A stretch of DNA of 64,000 bases from JAFDVL01 sp964631865 (lineage in GTDB: Bacteria; Acidobacteriota; Blastocatellia; RBC074). Both the position numbers and the translations under genes were made by a program. Location: assembly GCA_964631865.1 (NCBI GenBank), contig CAZWAK010000016.1, forward strand, positions 1 to 64,000. The letters run 5' to 3'. Shown here in pieces: positions 15,824 to 24,532 of the stretch. The notes under the pieces are model-generated. The model ran no database searches. It saw only the letters and a program-made list of their open reading frames with translations, and was not told the DNA's origin. The stretch's first letter is position 1; every line of letters starts with the position of its first letter.

Positions 15824-15998
15824 GAACACGGATGAAACAGATGCGGCAGATCGAAACAGGTTCGTGTGCATCTGTTGTATCCGTTCCATCCGTGTTCCAT
15901 CTTTCTCGAATCTATAGAAAACGGATGGAACAGATGGGACTGATTTGGACGGATGAGGTCGGTCTTGATCCGTAATATCTGTTGCATCTGTGTTCCAT
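15824..15998. repeat. two adjacent hairpins built from tandem 9-nt words
   Basis: The 273-bp gap between the acetyltransferase gene and ftcD is filled by variants of GRAACAGAT/ACGGATG and their complements. Hairpin one spans 15824-15897 (GAACACGGATGAAACAGATG pairing with CATCTGTTG...CATCCGTGTTC). Hairpin two spans 15921-15998. The words recur every 9 or 11 nt on both arms. No coding potential is visible. The structure resembles a repeat amplified by slippage, then inverted. Confidence 0.75.
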
Positions 15999-16024
15999 TA
16001 GACTTGAGATTAAAAGCCCCCACA

Positions 16025-17557
16025 ATGAACAAAATCGTCGAGTGCATCCCCAACTTCAGCGAAGGCCGTGATGTCGGCATCGTCAATGCCATCGCTTCGG
16101 CCATTGCGTCCGTGCCGAACGTCGTCGTGCTGGATCAAACGATGGACAGCGATCATCACCGCGCGGTGATTACGTTTGCGGGCGAGCCGGAGGCGGTGTT
16201 GGAAGCGGCAGTGCTCGCAGCGGCGCGCGCGGTGGAGTTGATTGACTTGAACCATCACACGGGTGAGCATCCGCGGATGGGCGCGATAGATGTGTTGCCG
16301 TTTGTGCCGATCAAAGGCGTGACGATGTCGGATTGTGTGGCGTTGGCACGACGCGCGGGCGAACGCATTGCGCGCGAATTGCGTGTGCCGGTGTATTTGT
16401 ATGAACACGCGGCGACGCGCCCGGATCGCATTGATTTGGCGAACGTGCGGCGCGGCGAATTTGAAGGCTTGCGGGAAGTGATCGCCGTCCATCCCGAATC
16501 TGCGCCCGACTTCGGCGAAGCGAAAGTACATCGCACGGCGGGCGCAGTGGCGGTCGGCGCGCGGGCGCCGTTGATTGCGTACAACATCAATTTGGCGACG
16601 GAGGATTTGACGATTGCGAAGAAGATTGCGGGCGCGATTCGCGGACGCGATGGCGGCTTGTGCTATGTGAAGGCGCTCGGCTTTGAGCTTGCCGCGCGCA
16701 ATCAGGTGCAGGTTTCGATGAACCTCGTGAACTACGAAGCGACGCCGCTCTTTCGCGTGTTCGAGATGGTCAAGCGCGAAGCGGATCGCTACGGCGTGCG
16801 CATCGTCGGCAGCGAAATCATCGGACTGATTCCGCAAGCCGCGCTGAATGCCTGCGCGGATTTTTATTTGCAGATTGAAAACTTCAGCGCGGATTTGGTG
16901 TTGGAACAACGATTACAAGCGGCGTTGGACGAAGCCGCGCCGATGGAAGCGAGCGCCGAAGCCTCGCTGGATTCCTTTGTGGACGAAGTGGCCGCTGGAT
17001 CAGAAACGCCCGGCAGCGGCAGCGTTGCGGCATTGGTTGGCGTGTTGGCGACGGCGCTCGGCACGATGGTCTGCAAGCTCGTGGATTCCAACGATCCTGA
17101 AATCGAAGAAATTCTCGCCGAGCTTGAAGACCTGCGCGCGGATTTGCAGGTTGCGGTTGCCGAAGACGCCGAAAGCTTCACGCGCGTGCTGGATGCGCAG
17201 GCGTTGCCGGAGACGACGGAAGCCGAACAATTCGCCCGCCAAAATGCAATTGAGGAAACGACGAAAAGTGCGCTTGCCGTGCCGTTGCGCGTGGCGGAAG
17301 GCGCGTTGCAGGCAATGGAATTGCTGAGCGAGTTGTCCGAAATGGGCGATGCCAAAATGTTCCCGGAGTTGCCGACAGGCGCGCAACTCGCGTTGGCAGC
17401 GATGCGTGGCGCGTACTACAACGTCTGCGCCAATCTGGATGCGATTGGTGATGCGGACTTCACGCAGGCGCGGCGCGGCGATGTCGAAGAGATGATCGCG
17501 CGCGGGCAGGAATTGGCAGACGAAATCGAGGGTTCGTTTTTGCGGCAACAGAGGTAA
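16025..17557 (+). CDS. ftcD: glutamate formiminotransferase / formiminotetrahydrofolate cyclodeaminase
   Basis: This fused enzyme ends the histidine-to-glutamate pathway. It moves the formimino group of formiminoglutamate to tetrahydrofolate, then releases ammonia to give methenyl-THF. The 510-aa protein has the formiminotransferase N and C subdomains at about residues 1-180 and 181-300, with the active-site pair Glu81-His82 in HHTGEHPRMGAID. The cyclodeaminase domain covers about 325-500 (DSFVDEVAAGSETPGSGSVA). The fused form is typical of animals and several bacterial phyla. Start at MNKIVECIPN. No other histidine-degradation gene lies in the window. Confidence 0.95.
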   Translation: MNKIVECIPNFSEGRDVGIVNAIASAIASVPNVVVLDQTMDSDHHRAVITFAGEPEAVLEAAVLAAARAVELIDLNHHTGEHPRMGAIDVLPFVPIKGVTMSDCVALARRAGERIARELRVPVYLYEHAATRPDRIDLANVRRGEFEGLREVIAVHPESAPDFGEAKVHRTAGAVAVGARAPLIAYNINLATEDLTIAKKIAGAIRGRDGGLCYVKALGFELAARNQVQVSMNLVNYEATPLFRVFEMVKREADRYGVRIVGSEIIGLIPQAALNACADFYLQIENFSADLVLEQRLQAALDEAAPMEASAEASLDSFVDEVAAGSETPGSGSVAALVGVLATALGTMVCKLVDSNDPEIEEILAELEDLRADLQVAVAEDAESFTRVLDAQALPETTEAEQFARQNAIEETTKSALAVPLRVAEGALQAMELLSELSEMGDAKMFPELPTGAQLALAAMRGAYYNVCANLDAIGDADFTQARRGDVEEMIARGQELADEIEGSFLRQQR

Positions 17558-17577
17558 GAAGTTTCTTCAGCAAATAC

Positions 17578-17606
17578 TGGACAGCCGAAAGCGCGCAAGC
17601 TAAGAT
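17578..17606 (+). promoter_or_regulatory. predicted sigma-70 promoter of the atpI-atpB-atpE cluster
   Basis: TGGACA (17578-17583) and TAAGAT (17601-17606) are separated by exactly 17 nt. They lie 33 nt before the atpI start codon, which has a GGAGG site. This is a sequence-pattern call only. Confidence 0.5.
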
Positions 17607-17639
17607 GCACGATTTCAAACGCTCGGCAGGAGGGCACCT

Positions 17640-18053
17640 ATGGACAATGTTGAGCACAACGAAATGACCCCGGACGTGGCTCCGCTTGAAAATGAACAGC
17701 GATTGCGAGTCATCACGATCATCGTGATTGTGGCGGGCGCATTGATTGCGGGCGCGTTGGCAGGCTTGAAAATGGCGCTCGGCCTTGCGCTCGGCGGCGC
17801 GCTCAGCTTGTTCAATGAACGGTGGCTGCGCTCCAGCACGAAAGCGATGATCGAACTCGCCAGCGCGACGGGCAATCCATCCGTTGCGACAACGTCCAAG
17901 TTTATCTTTCGCTTCGTCGTGATCGCGGTGGTGATCGCGGTGGCGATGAAAAGTGGCTATTTCAATTTGCTCGGCATCGGCATTGGCTTCGCGGCGTTTG
18001 TGGCGGCGGCGATGATCGAAGCCATCTATCAACTCATGACTCTCAAAGACTAA
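17640..18053 (+). CDS. atpI: ATP synthase subunit I (AtpI-like membrane protein)
   Basis: The 137-aa protein has a short acidic cytoplasmic N-terminus and four hydrophobic helices (about residues 24-41, 43-62, 88-103 and 108-128), including GLKMALGLALGGALSLFNERW. This is the usual layout of the AtpI/UncI family, which helps assemble the c-ring of F-type ATP synthase. It ends 2 nt before atpB and has a GGAGG ribosome site. Sequence conservation in this family is low, so the assignment leans on the position just before subunit a. Confidence 0.8.
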   Translation: MDNVEHNEMTPDVAPLENEQRLRVITIIVIVAGALIAGALAGLKMALGLALGGALSLFNERWLRSSTKAMIELASATGNPSVATTSKFIFRFVVIAVVIAVAMKSGYFNLLGIGIGFAAFVAAAMIEAIYQLMTLKD

Positions 18054-18055
18054 TT

Positions 18056-18970
18056 ATGCTCTTGGCATCATTCGCATTTTTACAGGAACACGCCCCCAAA
18101 GCGGCGGAACACGCGGCAGCAGGCACGAAAGACGATCACGGAGGCGGACATCACACACCGTGGATCGTCGAGCAGGTCAACCACCTTCTCGGCCCGGCGA
18201 TGTTTTCGATTCAGGAAAAAATCATGCCGCCGATTTATAGCCTGTTCGGCAAGCATTGGCCGGGCGAAGGGATGACGGCGGAACAGTACATGGCGTCAGG
18301 CCAATTGCCGATTCCGACGCAAGCCGTGATGTTTTCCATCGTCATCCTGTTCACGGTTGTGATCCTGACATTTTTGCGCGGCAAGCTTTCGAGCGATTCG
18401 CCGACGACCAAACAACAAACGTTTGAAGTCGGCGTCGAAGCATTGCGCGACATGCTCAAAGATTTGATTGGGCCAAAAGGTTTGCAGCATTTTCCCGTGA
18501 TTGCGACGTTCGCGTTGCTGATTCTGGTCTCGAACCTGATGGGCTTCATTCCGGGTTTGATTTCAGCGACCGCGAATTTGAACGTGACGCTGGCGTTGGC
18601 GATCACGTCGTTCCTGTACTACAACTACATTGGCATCAAAGAAAACGGCATCGCTGGTTATCTGAAGCATTTTGCTGGGCCAATATGGTGGCTGGCATTT
18701 ATTATGTTCCCGATTGAAATTATCAGTCATTCGGCACGCATTTTAAGTTTGAGCTTACGTCTATTCGGTAATATTTACGGAGAAGAACAGGTAAGCGGTG
18801 TTATTAGCAACTTAGTTCCTTGGATCGTGCCGATGTTGTTGATGCCGCTCGCGCTGCTGGCGTCGTTCCTGCAAACGTTTATCTTCGTCGTGCTCTCGAT
18901 GCTCTACATCGCCGAGATGACGCATCACGAAGACGAGCACGGACACGGCGAAGCGGCGCACGCGCATTAA
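18056..18970 (+). CDS. atpB: ATP synthase F0 subunit a
   Basis: Subunit a forms the ion half-channels next to the c-ring. The 304-aa protein has a His-rich N-terminal stretch and about five to six membrane helices. The essential Arg (Arg235) is in ILSLSLRLFGNIYGEE, matching Arg210 of E. coli. The start at 18056 lies 2 nt after the atpI stop. A His/Glu-rich tail (HHEDEHGHGEAAHAH) ends the protein. Codons about 200-260 are clearly more AT-rich than the rest of the gene (several TTA, ATT and AGT codons), which is described under findings. Confidence 0.93.
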   Translation: MLLASFAFLQEHAPKAAEHAAAGTKDDHGGGHHTPWIVEQVNHLLGPAMFSIQEKIMPPIYSLFGKHWPGEGMTAEQYMASGQLPIPTQAVMFSIVILFTVVILTFLRGKLSSDSPTTKQQTFEVGVEALRDMLKDLIGPKGLQHFPVIATFALLILVSNLMGFIPGLISATANLNVTLALAITSFLYYNYIGIKENGIAGYLKHFAGPIWWLAFIMFPIEIISHSARILSLSLRLFGNIYGEEQVSGVISNLVPWIVPMLLMPLALLASFLQTFIFVVLSMLYIAEMTHHEDEHGHGEAAHAH

Positions 18971-19191
18971 AAGTTTTGGATGCCGCAGGCTGACCGAGCT
19001 TGCCGTTGATTCGCATAGCAGTACGCCAACGTTGTATGGAGCGTTGCCTTTCCCAAAAGCGTAATTGAATCCCTGACGTCGAACTTATCCCGGAATCAAC
19101 CACAAGCCAATCAGCACAAAAGCATCCTTTGCAGCGGGAAGCTCACTGTGAGCTTCCTCATCACCATCAACACTCAAAGGAGAATTTGAAA
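18971..19191 (+). promoter_or_regulatory. atpB-atpE spacer with a perfect hairpin
   Basis: This 221-nt spacer separates two genes that are usually adjacent. It contains a perfect 10-bp hairpin at 19137-19157 (GGAAGCTCAC-t-GTGAGCTTCC) about 35 nt before the atpE start, without a following T-run. It could help raise atpE expression by stabilising or processing the mRNA, since subunit c is needed in many copies. No ORF is convincing. Confidence 0.45.
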
Positions 19192-19494
19192 ATGAAACGA
19201 ATTGTATTGGCCCTGATGGGAATGTTATTCGCAGCAATTCCGGCGATGGCGCAAACGGGCGGCGGCGTGACAGACAACGGGTACGGCTACCTCGGCGCGG
19301 GCATCGGCTTCGGCCTCGCGGCAGGTTTGGCGGCGCTCGGACACGGCAAGATCGCTTCGGCGGCGTGCGAAGGTGCAGCGCGCAATCCCGGTGCGGCGGG
19401 ACGCATTCAAACGCTGATGCTGCTCGGTCTCGCGTTCGTCGAAACCTGCGTCATCTTCGCGTTCGTGATCGTGTTCTTGAAAGTCGGTGCGTAA
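19192..19494 (+). CDS. atpE: ATP synthase F0 subunit c with N-terminal signal peptide
   Basis: Subunit c is the ring proteolipid of ATP synthase. The 100-aa protein carries a leader (MKRIVLALMGMLFAAIPAMA) and then two helices joined by the polar loop CEGAARNPG. The ion-binding carboxylate is Glu84 in GLAFVETCVIFAF. The position matching the sodium-ligand Gln of Ilyobacter is His51 and the ligand Tyr is Phe, so proton coupling is more likely. The start at 19192 has an AAGGAG site. No b, delta, alpha, gamma, beta or epsilon gene follows. Instead a convergent unrelated gene begins after a terminator. Confidence 0.92.
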   Translation: MKRIVLALMGMLFAAIPAMAQTGGGVTDNGYGYLGAGIGFGLAAGLAALGHGKIASAACEGAARNPGAAGRIQTLMLLGLAFVETCVIFAFVIVFLKVGA

Positions 19495-19517
19495 GCCAAA
19501 CGACGGCAGACAAAAAA

Positions 19518-19549
19518 CAAAGGCGCATTCGGAGACGGATGCGCCTTTG
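19518..19549. terminator. terminator after atpE
   Basis: CAAAGGCGCAT and ATGCGCCTTTG form a perfect 11-bp stem around a 10-nt loop, followed by CTTTTG. On the minus strand an A/T-rich stretch also flanks it, so it may serve both atpE and the convergent large membrane-protein gene. Confidence 0.8.
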
Positions 19550-19567
19550 CTTTTGCACTGCGAAGCC

Positions 19568-22500
19568 TTAATGATGCCCGCCTTGCAGCGTACTGAACCA
19601 CGAGACGATTTGCCCAACGGCCTGCGGGAATTGGGCACCGAGCAAAACCATAATCGGGATCAGACCGTGCAGGAGTACTTTCAGGGCAAATTCCCAACTC
19701 CAATTCAACTCGCCGGGCGTCGTATGGGACAACAAGCTGATCACTTTGTCGCGTCCCATCTGCACAAAAATCACCATCGTGATCGTGACAACGGTCAGCA
19801 CCGCAATCCACCCGAACAGCATCAATCCTTCGCGCGGCTGAAACGGATAGGAAGAAACCGCCAGCAACATCAACAACAATCCCGCCGTGACCAGCACGAC
19901 CAGATTCTTCAATTGCGCCAGCATGAGATGGAGAAAGGCACTCACACGACTGGCCAGGAACAACTTGCTTTGTGCAACCCATTGTTCATTCTCAGAAGCT
20001 GGATCGGATGATTTATGGGAGTCATTCCAGTAGCGGTTATCCAGTTCAGATGCCACGAGCGATGAGATACCGGTGAGGAATCCTTGTGTCTCGACTTGCT
20101 GAAGAAGTGATGTTCTCCAATCGCCACGCGATTCCGCAGCATGACACTCTTGCAGTTTTCCGCTTGCGGTTTGGAATGTTTTGACCGCAGCATCTGACTC
20201 TGAGGCGAGCAGCTTTTTCTGTTCCTGGATTTCTTGAGAGGTCTTTTCGAGTTGCTCGTTAATCTTTTGGATTTCCGCCGGAGACCCTGTGTGCGCTTTT
20301 TCAGCTAATGCTTGTCTGAGTTTTTGCTCGTTCGTTTTCAATGTCTCCAAGTTCGAAGCGATGGAGGATTGCTCCTGGAAAGCCTTTTGGAAACGTTCCT
20401 GCAAAGCTTTGCGGGCTTGCTCCAACGAAAAGACCATCGCAGAGTAGCTCGGCATCGGCAGGGTCAGCTTGATTTTGGGCAGACGCTCGAAAAACTCGCG
20501 CGCCTCTTTGGAATCCTCCACGAACAAAGGATGCCACGAAAGTCGCCGCAGCAGTCGCCGCAGCGCCACCCACAACCAAACAAAGCGCAGAAAAACCAAT
20601 GCCAGGAAGATCACCGTGAGGGAAAAAGCGAACCTAAAGATTACGTCAAAGAGCCAGCCTTCCAGGCTTAGTGATGCGCGGTTCCAGATAAAAAGGTAAG
20701 CACTGGTCGCGCTGAGCAATAAGATCGTCAGCCCGCTCCCATTCAATTTCCAGAAGCTGCACCACAGGAATTCTTTCACTTTGATTTCCAGCTCATTGAT
20801 ACCCGTGAAAGACTGTTGCCCCGCCCCCTCAAAATTCAGAAATGGAAAAGCTCCCTTATCAACTTCATTAGGTTGGCAGCACGCTCTTTCGGCGAATGTC
20901 AGACGGCGCAGGGACGAAAGAAAAGCCAGAAACGCGGCCAGCCCGACAAAGAGCAGTGGCAATAAAGGTGAAACCCCACTCATCAGATCAGTGGCGCGCA
21001 AGAAAAGGAAAATATCCTCTTGCGGCGGACGGCCTTCGAAGAACGAAAAAGGATTCGCTAATGACTGCCCAATGAGGCTCGGATACGTGTCGATAGCCGC
21101 TATTAGGCCGGATGAGGCGGCGAACTGCGCATTGACAACAAGCAAAGCGAGGAAAATGAACCAGCCCAGCAAAAGCGGGAGGGGCCGTTTTTCGACCCGC
21201 GCGGTATCCATCATATTTTTTAATGGCTGGTAGCAAACGTCATTTAGCCAATGTTTGAGCCAATCTACGATGCTGGCGGTCATCCAAAGAGCTGCCAGTA
21301 AAGTGAGCAGCAAAAGGCTAACCGCCAGAAACGAACCGAGAACATATTGTGTCATTCCTTTCCATAAAACTTGCCAGATAATGTCTAACCCCAATTCAGC
21401 TTTGGGTAAATCTGAGGCCAGTCGCAACGAGGCGATAATAGGCATCAGATGAACCGCCGCCACAATCAACGCCAGCCCCAGCAGAATCAAGCTACACATG
21501 AGGAGGTAACAACGCCGCTTGAATTTCAACGTCGCGTCTTCCAGCACAGGATCACTAAAGATCATCGCCAAAGGGCTGCGGTCAATTGCTCTGAGGATCG
21601 GCCGCTCCGCGAGCCATCTGACCAATCGCACAAGAAGGGTGCCATTTTTTTGTAGCGAGGGTTTCGATTCCCCCTCGCCTTTCTTTGGACGGGGGAAAGG
21701 ATTGATGTTTTCGTGCAGCTTGGTGCGCGCCAACTCAAGTAACAAGACTCCAGACACGGCGCAACAAAGCAAGCTCAAAAGCAGCATCCCGATCAACGGC
21801 ATTTTCGAGGAAAGCGCCCCGCTGATGAGGTCGGGTAAAGCCGCGATCACTTCCCCCGCATCCTTCGGCGTAAGACTGGGAGCCACCTCATTTTTTAGCG
21901 CCTTCTTAAAGGATTCATACTTCGGCGAACTTTCTTCTCGCACTGCGCCTGGATAGAACAGGTAATGCTGCTTGTCTTCATAGTCGAGGGTTTTGATCGG
22001 CCAGACACGATCACGCCCAACCACACTGACCCATAACGACGGTTTACGCACCTCGCCCAACCCAATAAAGCGCGGCTTGGGGGCGGGGGGCGAGTCAAAG
22101 GGGCTGCCATATTCGAGCATCAGTTCAGGACGATTCAGCAAGGCCAGCGTGGCGTTGTAAATCCCATGTGTCATCGGAGCCGGGAATTGCAGGCGGCGGC
22201 CTTCACCAGCAAACGGGTAGGTCCAACGTTGATTCTGATTGAAGAGCGAATAGGGCGTGACCAGCAACATGCCGCGAAACTCGGCGCGCGCTTCGGGATG
22301 CAAATAGAGGATGTCGGAGTTCAAATTGAACATCACGACATTGGGGCAATGCTGCCGAATTTCCCGCACGAGAAAAATGCGATCCTGCACATTAGTTGCC
22401 ACGAGACCGAGATGGGTGATGCTTTCGCGCTTGATCGTGCTCAACAAATTCGACAGCACCATCTCGCGCGAGGCAATCTCGACTTGGGAAAAGAGCGGCA

Positions 22501-23755
22501 GGGCATCCAAACCGCCATTGCTTTGCCCCATACCTAACGGAACTTTTTTGCGTTCTGCTGGTTCGACCTCGGTGCTTTTCTTCGTTCCTTCCGCATTCGC
22601 TCTCTCGGCTTCGGTACGCAGTTCGGAGATGTTGAGTGGAAACGGTAAATTCAAGATGCTCTTGTGCGAAATGCTTTGCCCATACGCGGTGTTGGACTCC
22701 AGCAGCATAGCGATTTTTACGCGGCGATTTTCTTTAGGGTTCAGATACCCGATAAAGGCTTCCAAATCCGTATTCGTGTGTGTGACAGTAGCCGCGAAGC
22801 GAACACGGTGGGGCACTTGCGCAGGATCGCTGGGATGGCTGCGGGCCAGAAAATCCTCGACGTCAATGCCTGTGGCACTGCCGGAAATAATGTTGACCTG
22901 CCAGGAGGCATTCTTTGCTAACCAACTTCGGAGGGTGATGGCAAGCGAAGTTGCTGAGCCGGTATACGTCGTGCCTAATAAACGAATGGGTGACTCTGGC
23001 GACATCAGTTCAGAGGCCGCTATGCTACCGCCAAAACGGTCGCCCTGAAGAAGTATCTCCCGGCGGCGCTGTTGTTCGCGGAGTGCGGGCGGGCTTATGT
23101 ACCTTAAATGTTTCGCTTGATCTAACGCCCGGAGCAGCGCCGCTTTCTGAATCCCGCTTGTTGGCGTTTCCCCAATCAGGAAGAGAACTAGCAGCGCCGT
23201 CTGGTTTCCTTTGTTTTTGCGAAACAGCACGACACCCGGTTCGTGAGCGGAACGTGCATGAGGCCGAGACGCAGACGCTGCTTCGCTTTCTTTTTCCTTT
23301 TCCTTGCCGGTGTTCTGCCAGGGCAAATCATAGCGATCAATCTTGTACTCGGTGGCCTCAAGCGCGCGTTGCATCGCTTCCAGGTAGCGATCAAAGGCGT
23401 AATCGAAACTGGATTCCTTTGGGTCGGGAACGGTGGCAATCAATGTTTCCACCTGAGCTACGTTTTGATCAAAGTTCGGAATTTTGCTGAGGTTGTGTTC
23501 GGTTCCCTCCCAATAGCCTTTACATTGTTCCCGGCCAGACGCATCGAATCGGTTTGGGGCCGCAAACTCGCAGATGAGTGCCGCTGCATTGTTCGGTTGC
23601 GGCGGTGTGACCGCAGGCTTTGACGCGGCTGCCGGTGGCAGCGTTTGAATGGCCTTCTTTGCTTCCTGCTTGGGTGGTTGAAGCGCGAATGGGAAGATGA
23701 GTGCAAAAATAGCCAGTACGGGAAAAAACAGCGTGCTGAGACTAGCATCTTTCAT
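19568..23755 (-). CDS. giant multi-pass membrane protein with periplasmic-binding-like region, unknown function
   Basis: This is a 1395-aa protein. Start MKDASLST at 23755 has a GGGG ribosome site. A membrane anchor or signal helix (residues about 8-27) is followed by a Pro-rich linker and a soluble region of about 600 residues. Part of that region looks like a type-1 periplasmic-binding fold (IRLLGTTYTGSATSLAITLR, later NVVMFNLNSDILYLHPEA and MTHGIYNATLALLNRPEL). About seven membrane helices follow (residues about 640-1040), then a long coiled coil (about 1090-1195: LEQARKALQERF, KINEQLEKTSQEIQEQ), and three more helices at the end. I do not recognise a named family. It may be a sensor or scaffold. 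It is convergent with atpE and has no operon partner. Confidence 0.75.
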   Translation of the reverse strand: MKDASLSTLFFPVLAIFALIFPFALQPPKQEAKKAIQTLPPAAASKPAVTPPQPNNAAALICEFAAPNRFDASGREQCKGYWEGTEHNLSKIPNFDQNVAQVETLIATVPDPKESSFDYAFDRYLEAMQRALEATEYKIDRYDLPWQNTGKEKEKESEAASASRPHARSAHEPGVVLFRKNKGNQTALLVLFLIGETPTSGIQKAALLRALDQAKHLRYISPPALREQQRRREILLQGDRFGGSIAASELMSPESPIRLLGTTYTGSATSLAITLRSWLAKNASWQVNIISGSATGIDVEDFLARSHPSDPAQVPHRVRFAATVTHTNTDLEAFIGYLNPKENRRVKIAMLLESNTAYGQSISHKSILNLPFPLNISELRTEAERANAEGTKKSTEVEPAERKKVPLGMGQSNGGLDALPLFSQVEIASREMVLSNLLSTIKRESITHLGLVATNVQDRIFLVREIRQHCPNVVMFNLNSDILYLHPEARAEFRGMLLVTPYSLFNQNQRWTYPFAGEGRRLQFPAPMTHGIYNATLALLNRPELMLEYGSPFDSPPAPKPRFIGLGEVRKPSLWVSVVGRDRVWPIKTLDYEDKQHYLFYPGAVREESSPKYESFKKALKNEVAPSLTPKDAGEVIAALPDLISGALSSKMPLIGMLLLSLLCCAVSGVLLLELARTKLHENINPFPRPKKGEGESKPSLQKNGTLLVRLVRWLAERPILRAIDRSPLAMIFSDPVLEDATLKFKRRCYLLMCSLILLGLALIVAAVHLMPIIASLRLASDLPKAELGLDIIWQVLWKGMTQYVLGSFLAVSLLLLTLLAALWMTASIVDWLKHWLNDVCYQPLKNMMDTARVEKRPLPLLLGWFIFLALLVVNAQFAASSGLIAAIDTYPSLIGQSLANPFSFFEGRPPQEDIFLFLRATDLMSGVSPLLPLLFVGLAAFLAFLSSLRRLTFAERACCQPNEVDKGAFPFLNFEGAGQQSFTGINELEIKVKEFLWCSFWKLNGSGLTILLLSATSAYLFIWNRASLSLEGWLFDVIFRFAFSLTVIFLALVFLRFVWLWVALRRLLRRLSWHPLFVEDSKEAREFFERLPKIKLTLPMPSYSAMVFSLEQARKALQERFQKAFQEQSSIASNLETLKTNEQKLRQALAEKAHTGSPAEIQKINEQLEKTSQEIQEQKKLLASESDAAVKTFQTASGKLQECHAAESRGDWRTSLLQQVETQGFLTGISSLVASELDNRYWNDSHKSSDPASENEQWVAQSKLFLASRVSAFLHLMLAQLKNLVVLVTAGLLLMLLAVSSYPFQPREGLMLFGWIAVLTVVTITMVIFVQMGRDKVISLLSHTTPGELNWSWEFALKVLLHGLIPIMVLLGAQFPQAVGQIVSWFSTLQGGHH

Positions 23756-23993
23756 GGCATACCCCTTTTCTGTTTGGCCTGGCGGGCCAGTGGCGGTGGG
23801 CGATCCAAGCGGTGCAGGCGGCACGCTCCGGGCGCAAATCAGGTGAATTTGTAACCGGAGCAAAAACGGCTGAGCGGCGCGATCCCCACATTACTGCTCC
23901 AAGTGCGAGCCAACCTCCGAGGAACGAGGCTGAGTCATCGGGGGCGTTGGCTGGCACCTACGAATCAATGGCACTTCGGGGCAACGCGACAGG
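23756..23993. other. intergenic spacer upstream of the large membrane-protein gene
   Basis: I see no ORF with a ribosome site, no hairpin followed by T-run and no clear promoter in this 238-nt stretch. It should hold the promoter of the minus-strand membrane-protein gene. Confidence 0.3.
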
Positions 23994-24236
23994 TCAATGA
24001 TGATCCAGGTCTTTGCGAATGTCCTGTCGCCAAATTTCAATAATCAAACGATCTACTTCTGTCCAATGCAACTGACACGGTTTCACTTCCGAACCGTAAA
24101 ACTTCTCAACCAACCGACGTAAACTGTCAAAATCCAGCCCCTTCTTCCACCCTTCGCAGATGAAATGAAGTTGCCGGTCAGCGGTGAGGCTATCGGGTAC
24201 AGGTGTAATTCCATTGGATGCAGATGAGGTGAGCAT
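23994..24236 (-). CDS. hypothetical protein, 80 aa
   Basis: This small ORF starts at 24236 with AAAGGA about 9 nt upstream. The product is soluble and mixed in charge, with a helical middle (LRRLVEKFYGSEV) and an IIEIWRQDIRKDLDHH end. No family is recognised. Base composition is like the neighbouring xisH-xisI region rather than the GC-richer housekeeping genes. It may be a real small accessory gene or a remnant. Confidence is limited because it has no partner and no recognisable motif. Confidence 0.45.
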   Translation of the reverse strand: MLTSSASNGITPVPDSLTADRQLHFICEGWKKGLDFDSLRRLVEKFYGSEVKPCQLHWTEVDRLIIEIWRQDIRKDLDHH

Positions 24237-24453
24237 CCTGCGACGTCCTTTCCGGGGCGCGGAAAATTAACGCAAAGTCGCCGACTTGTGCTTTTTCAGG
24301 TCGTCTTTAGCTCGTTTTGCTATTGGCGCTGCCAATTTAGGGCAGGCAGGGAAGCGATGTCAATTCTTTTGTTTGCATGCCAACTTTGCGGGATGCTAAG
24401 CTGCACCGCTGGTCATTCCATAATTACGATTTCAGACTTACTTGGGAGAGAAA

Positions 24454-24531
24454 ATGTTTTCACGAATGAGCGTCTTCCTCAGCGCGCTCGGCTACAATGC
24501 GACGACGCGCGAGATCAGTGTGGTGAAGTGA
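24454..24531 (+). CDS. possible 25-aa leader peptide ahead of xisH
   Basis: This is a short ORF with a strong GGGAGAG site 3 nt before its ATG. It ends with TGA one base before the xisH ATG, so it could couple translation to xisH. The peptide contains SVFLSALGYNATTREISVVK. It may also be the decayed end of an older gene. There is no homology argument. Confidence 0.35.
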   Translation: MFSRMSVFLSALGYNATTREISVVK

Positions 24532-24532
24532 T

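Noticed and set aside
15824..15998. Possible CRISPR array
   Set aside because: The words are too short (9 nt), irregularly spaced, and arranged as inverted pairs. There are no spacers and no cas genes.
23742..24000. Small open frames on both strands upstream of the large membrane-protein gene
   Set aside because: They overlap each other on opposite strands, lack ribosome sites and show no recognisable protein features.
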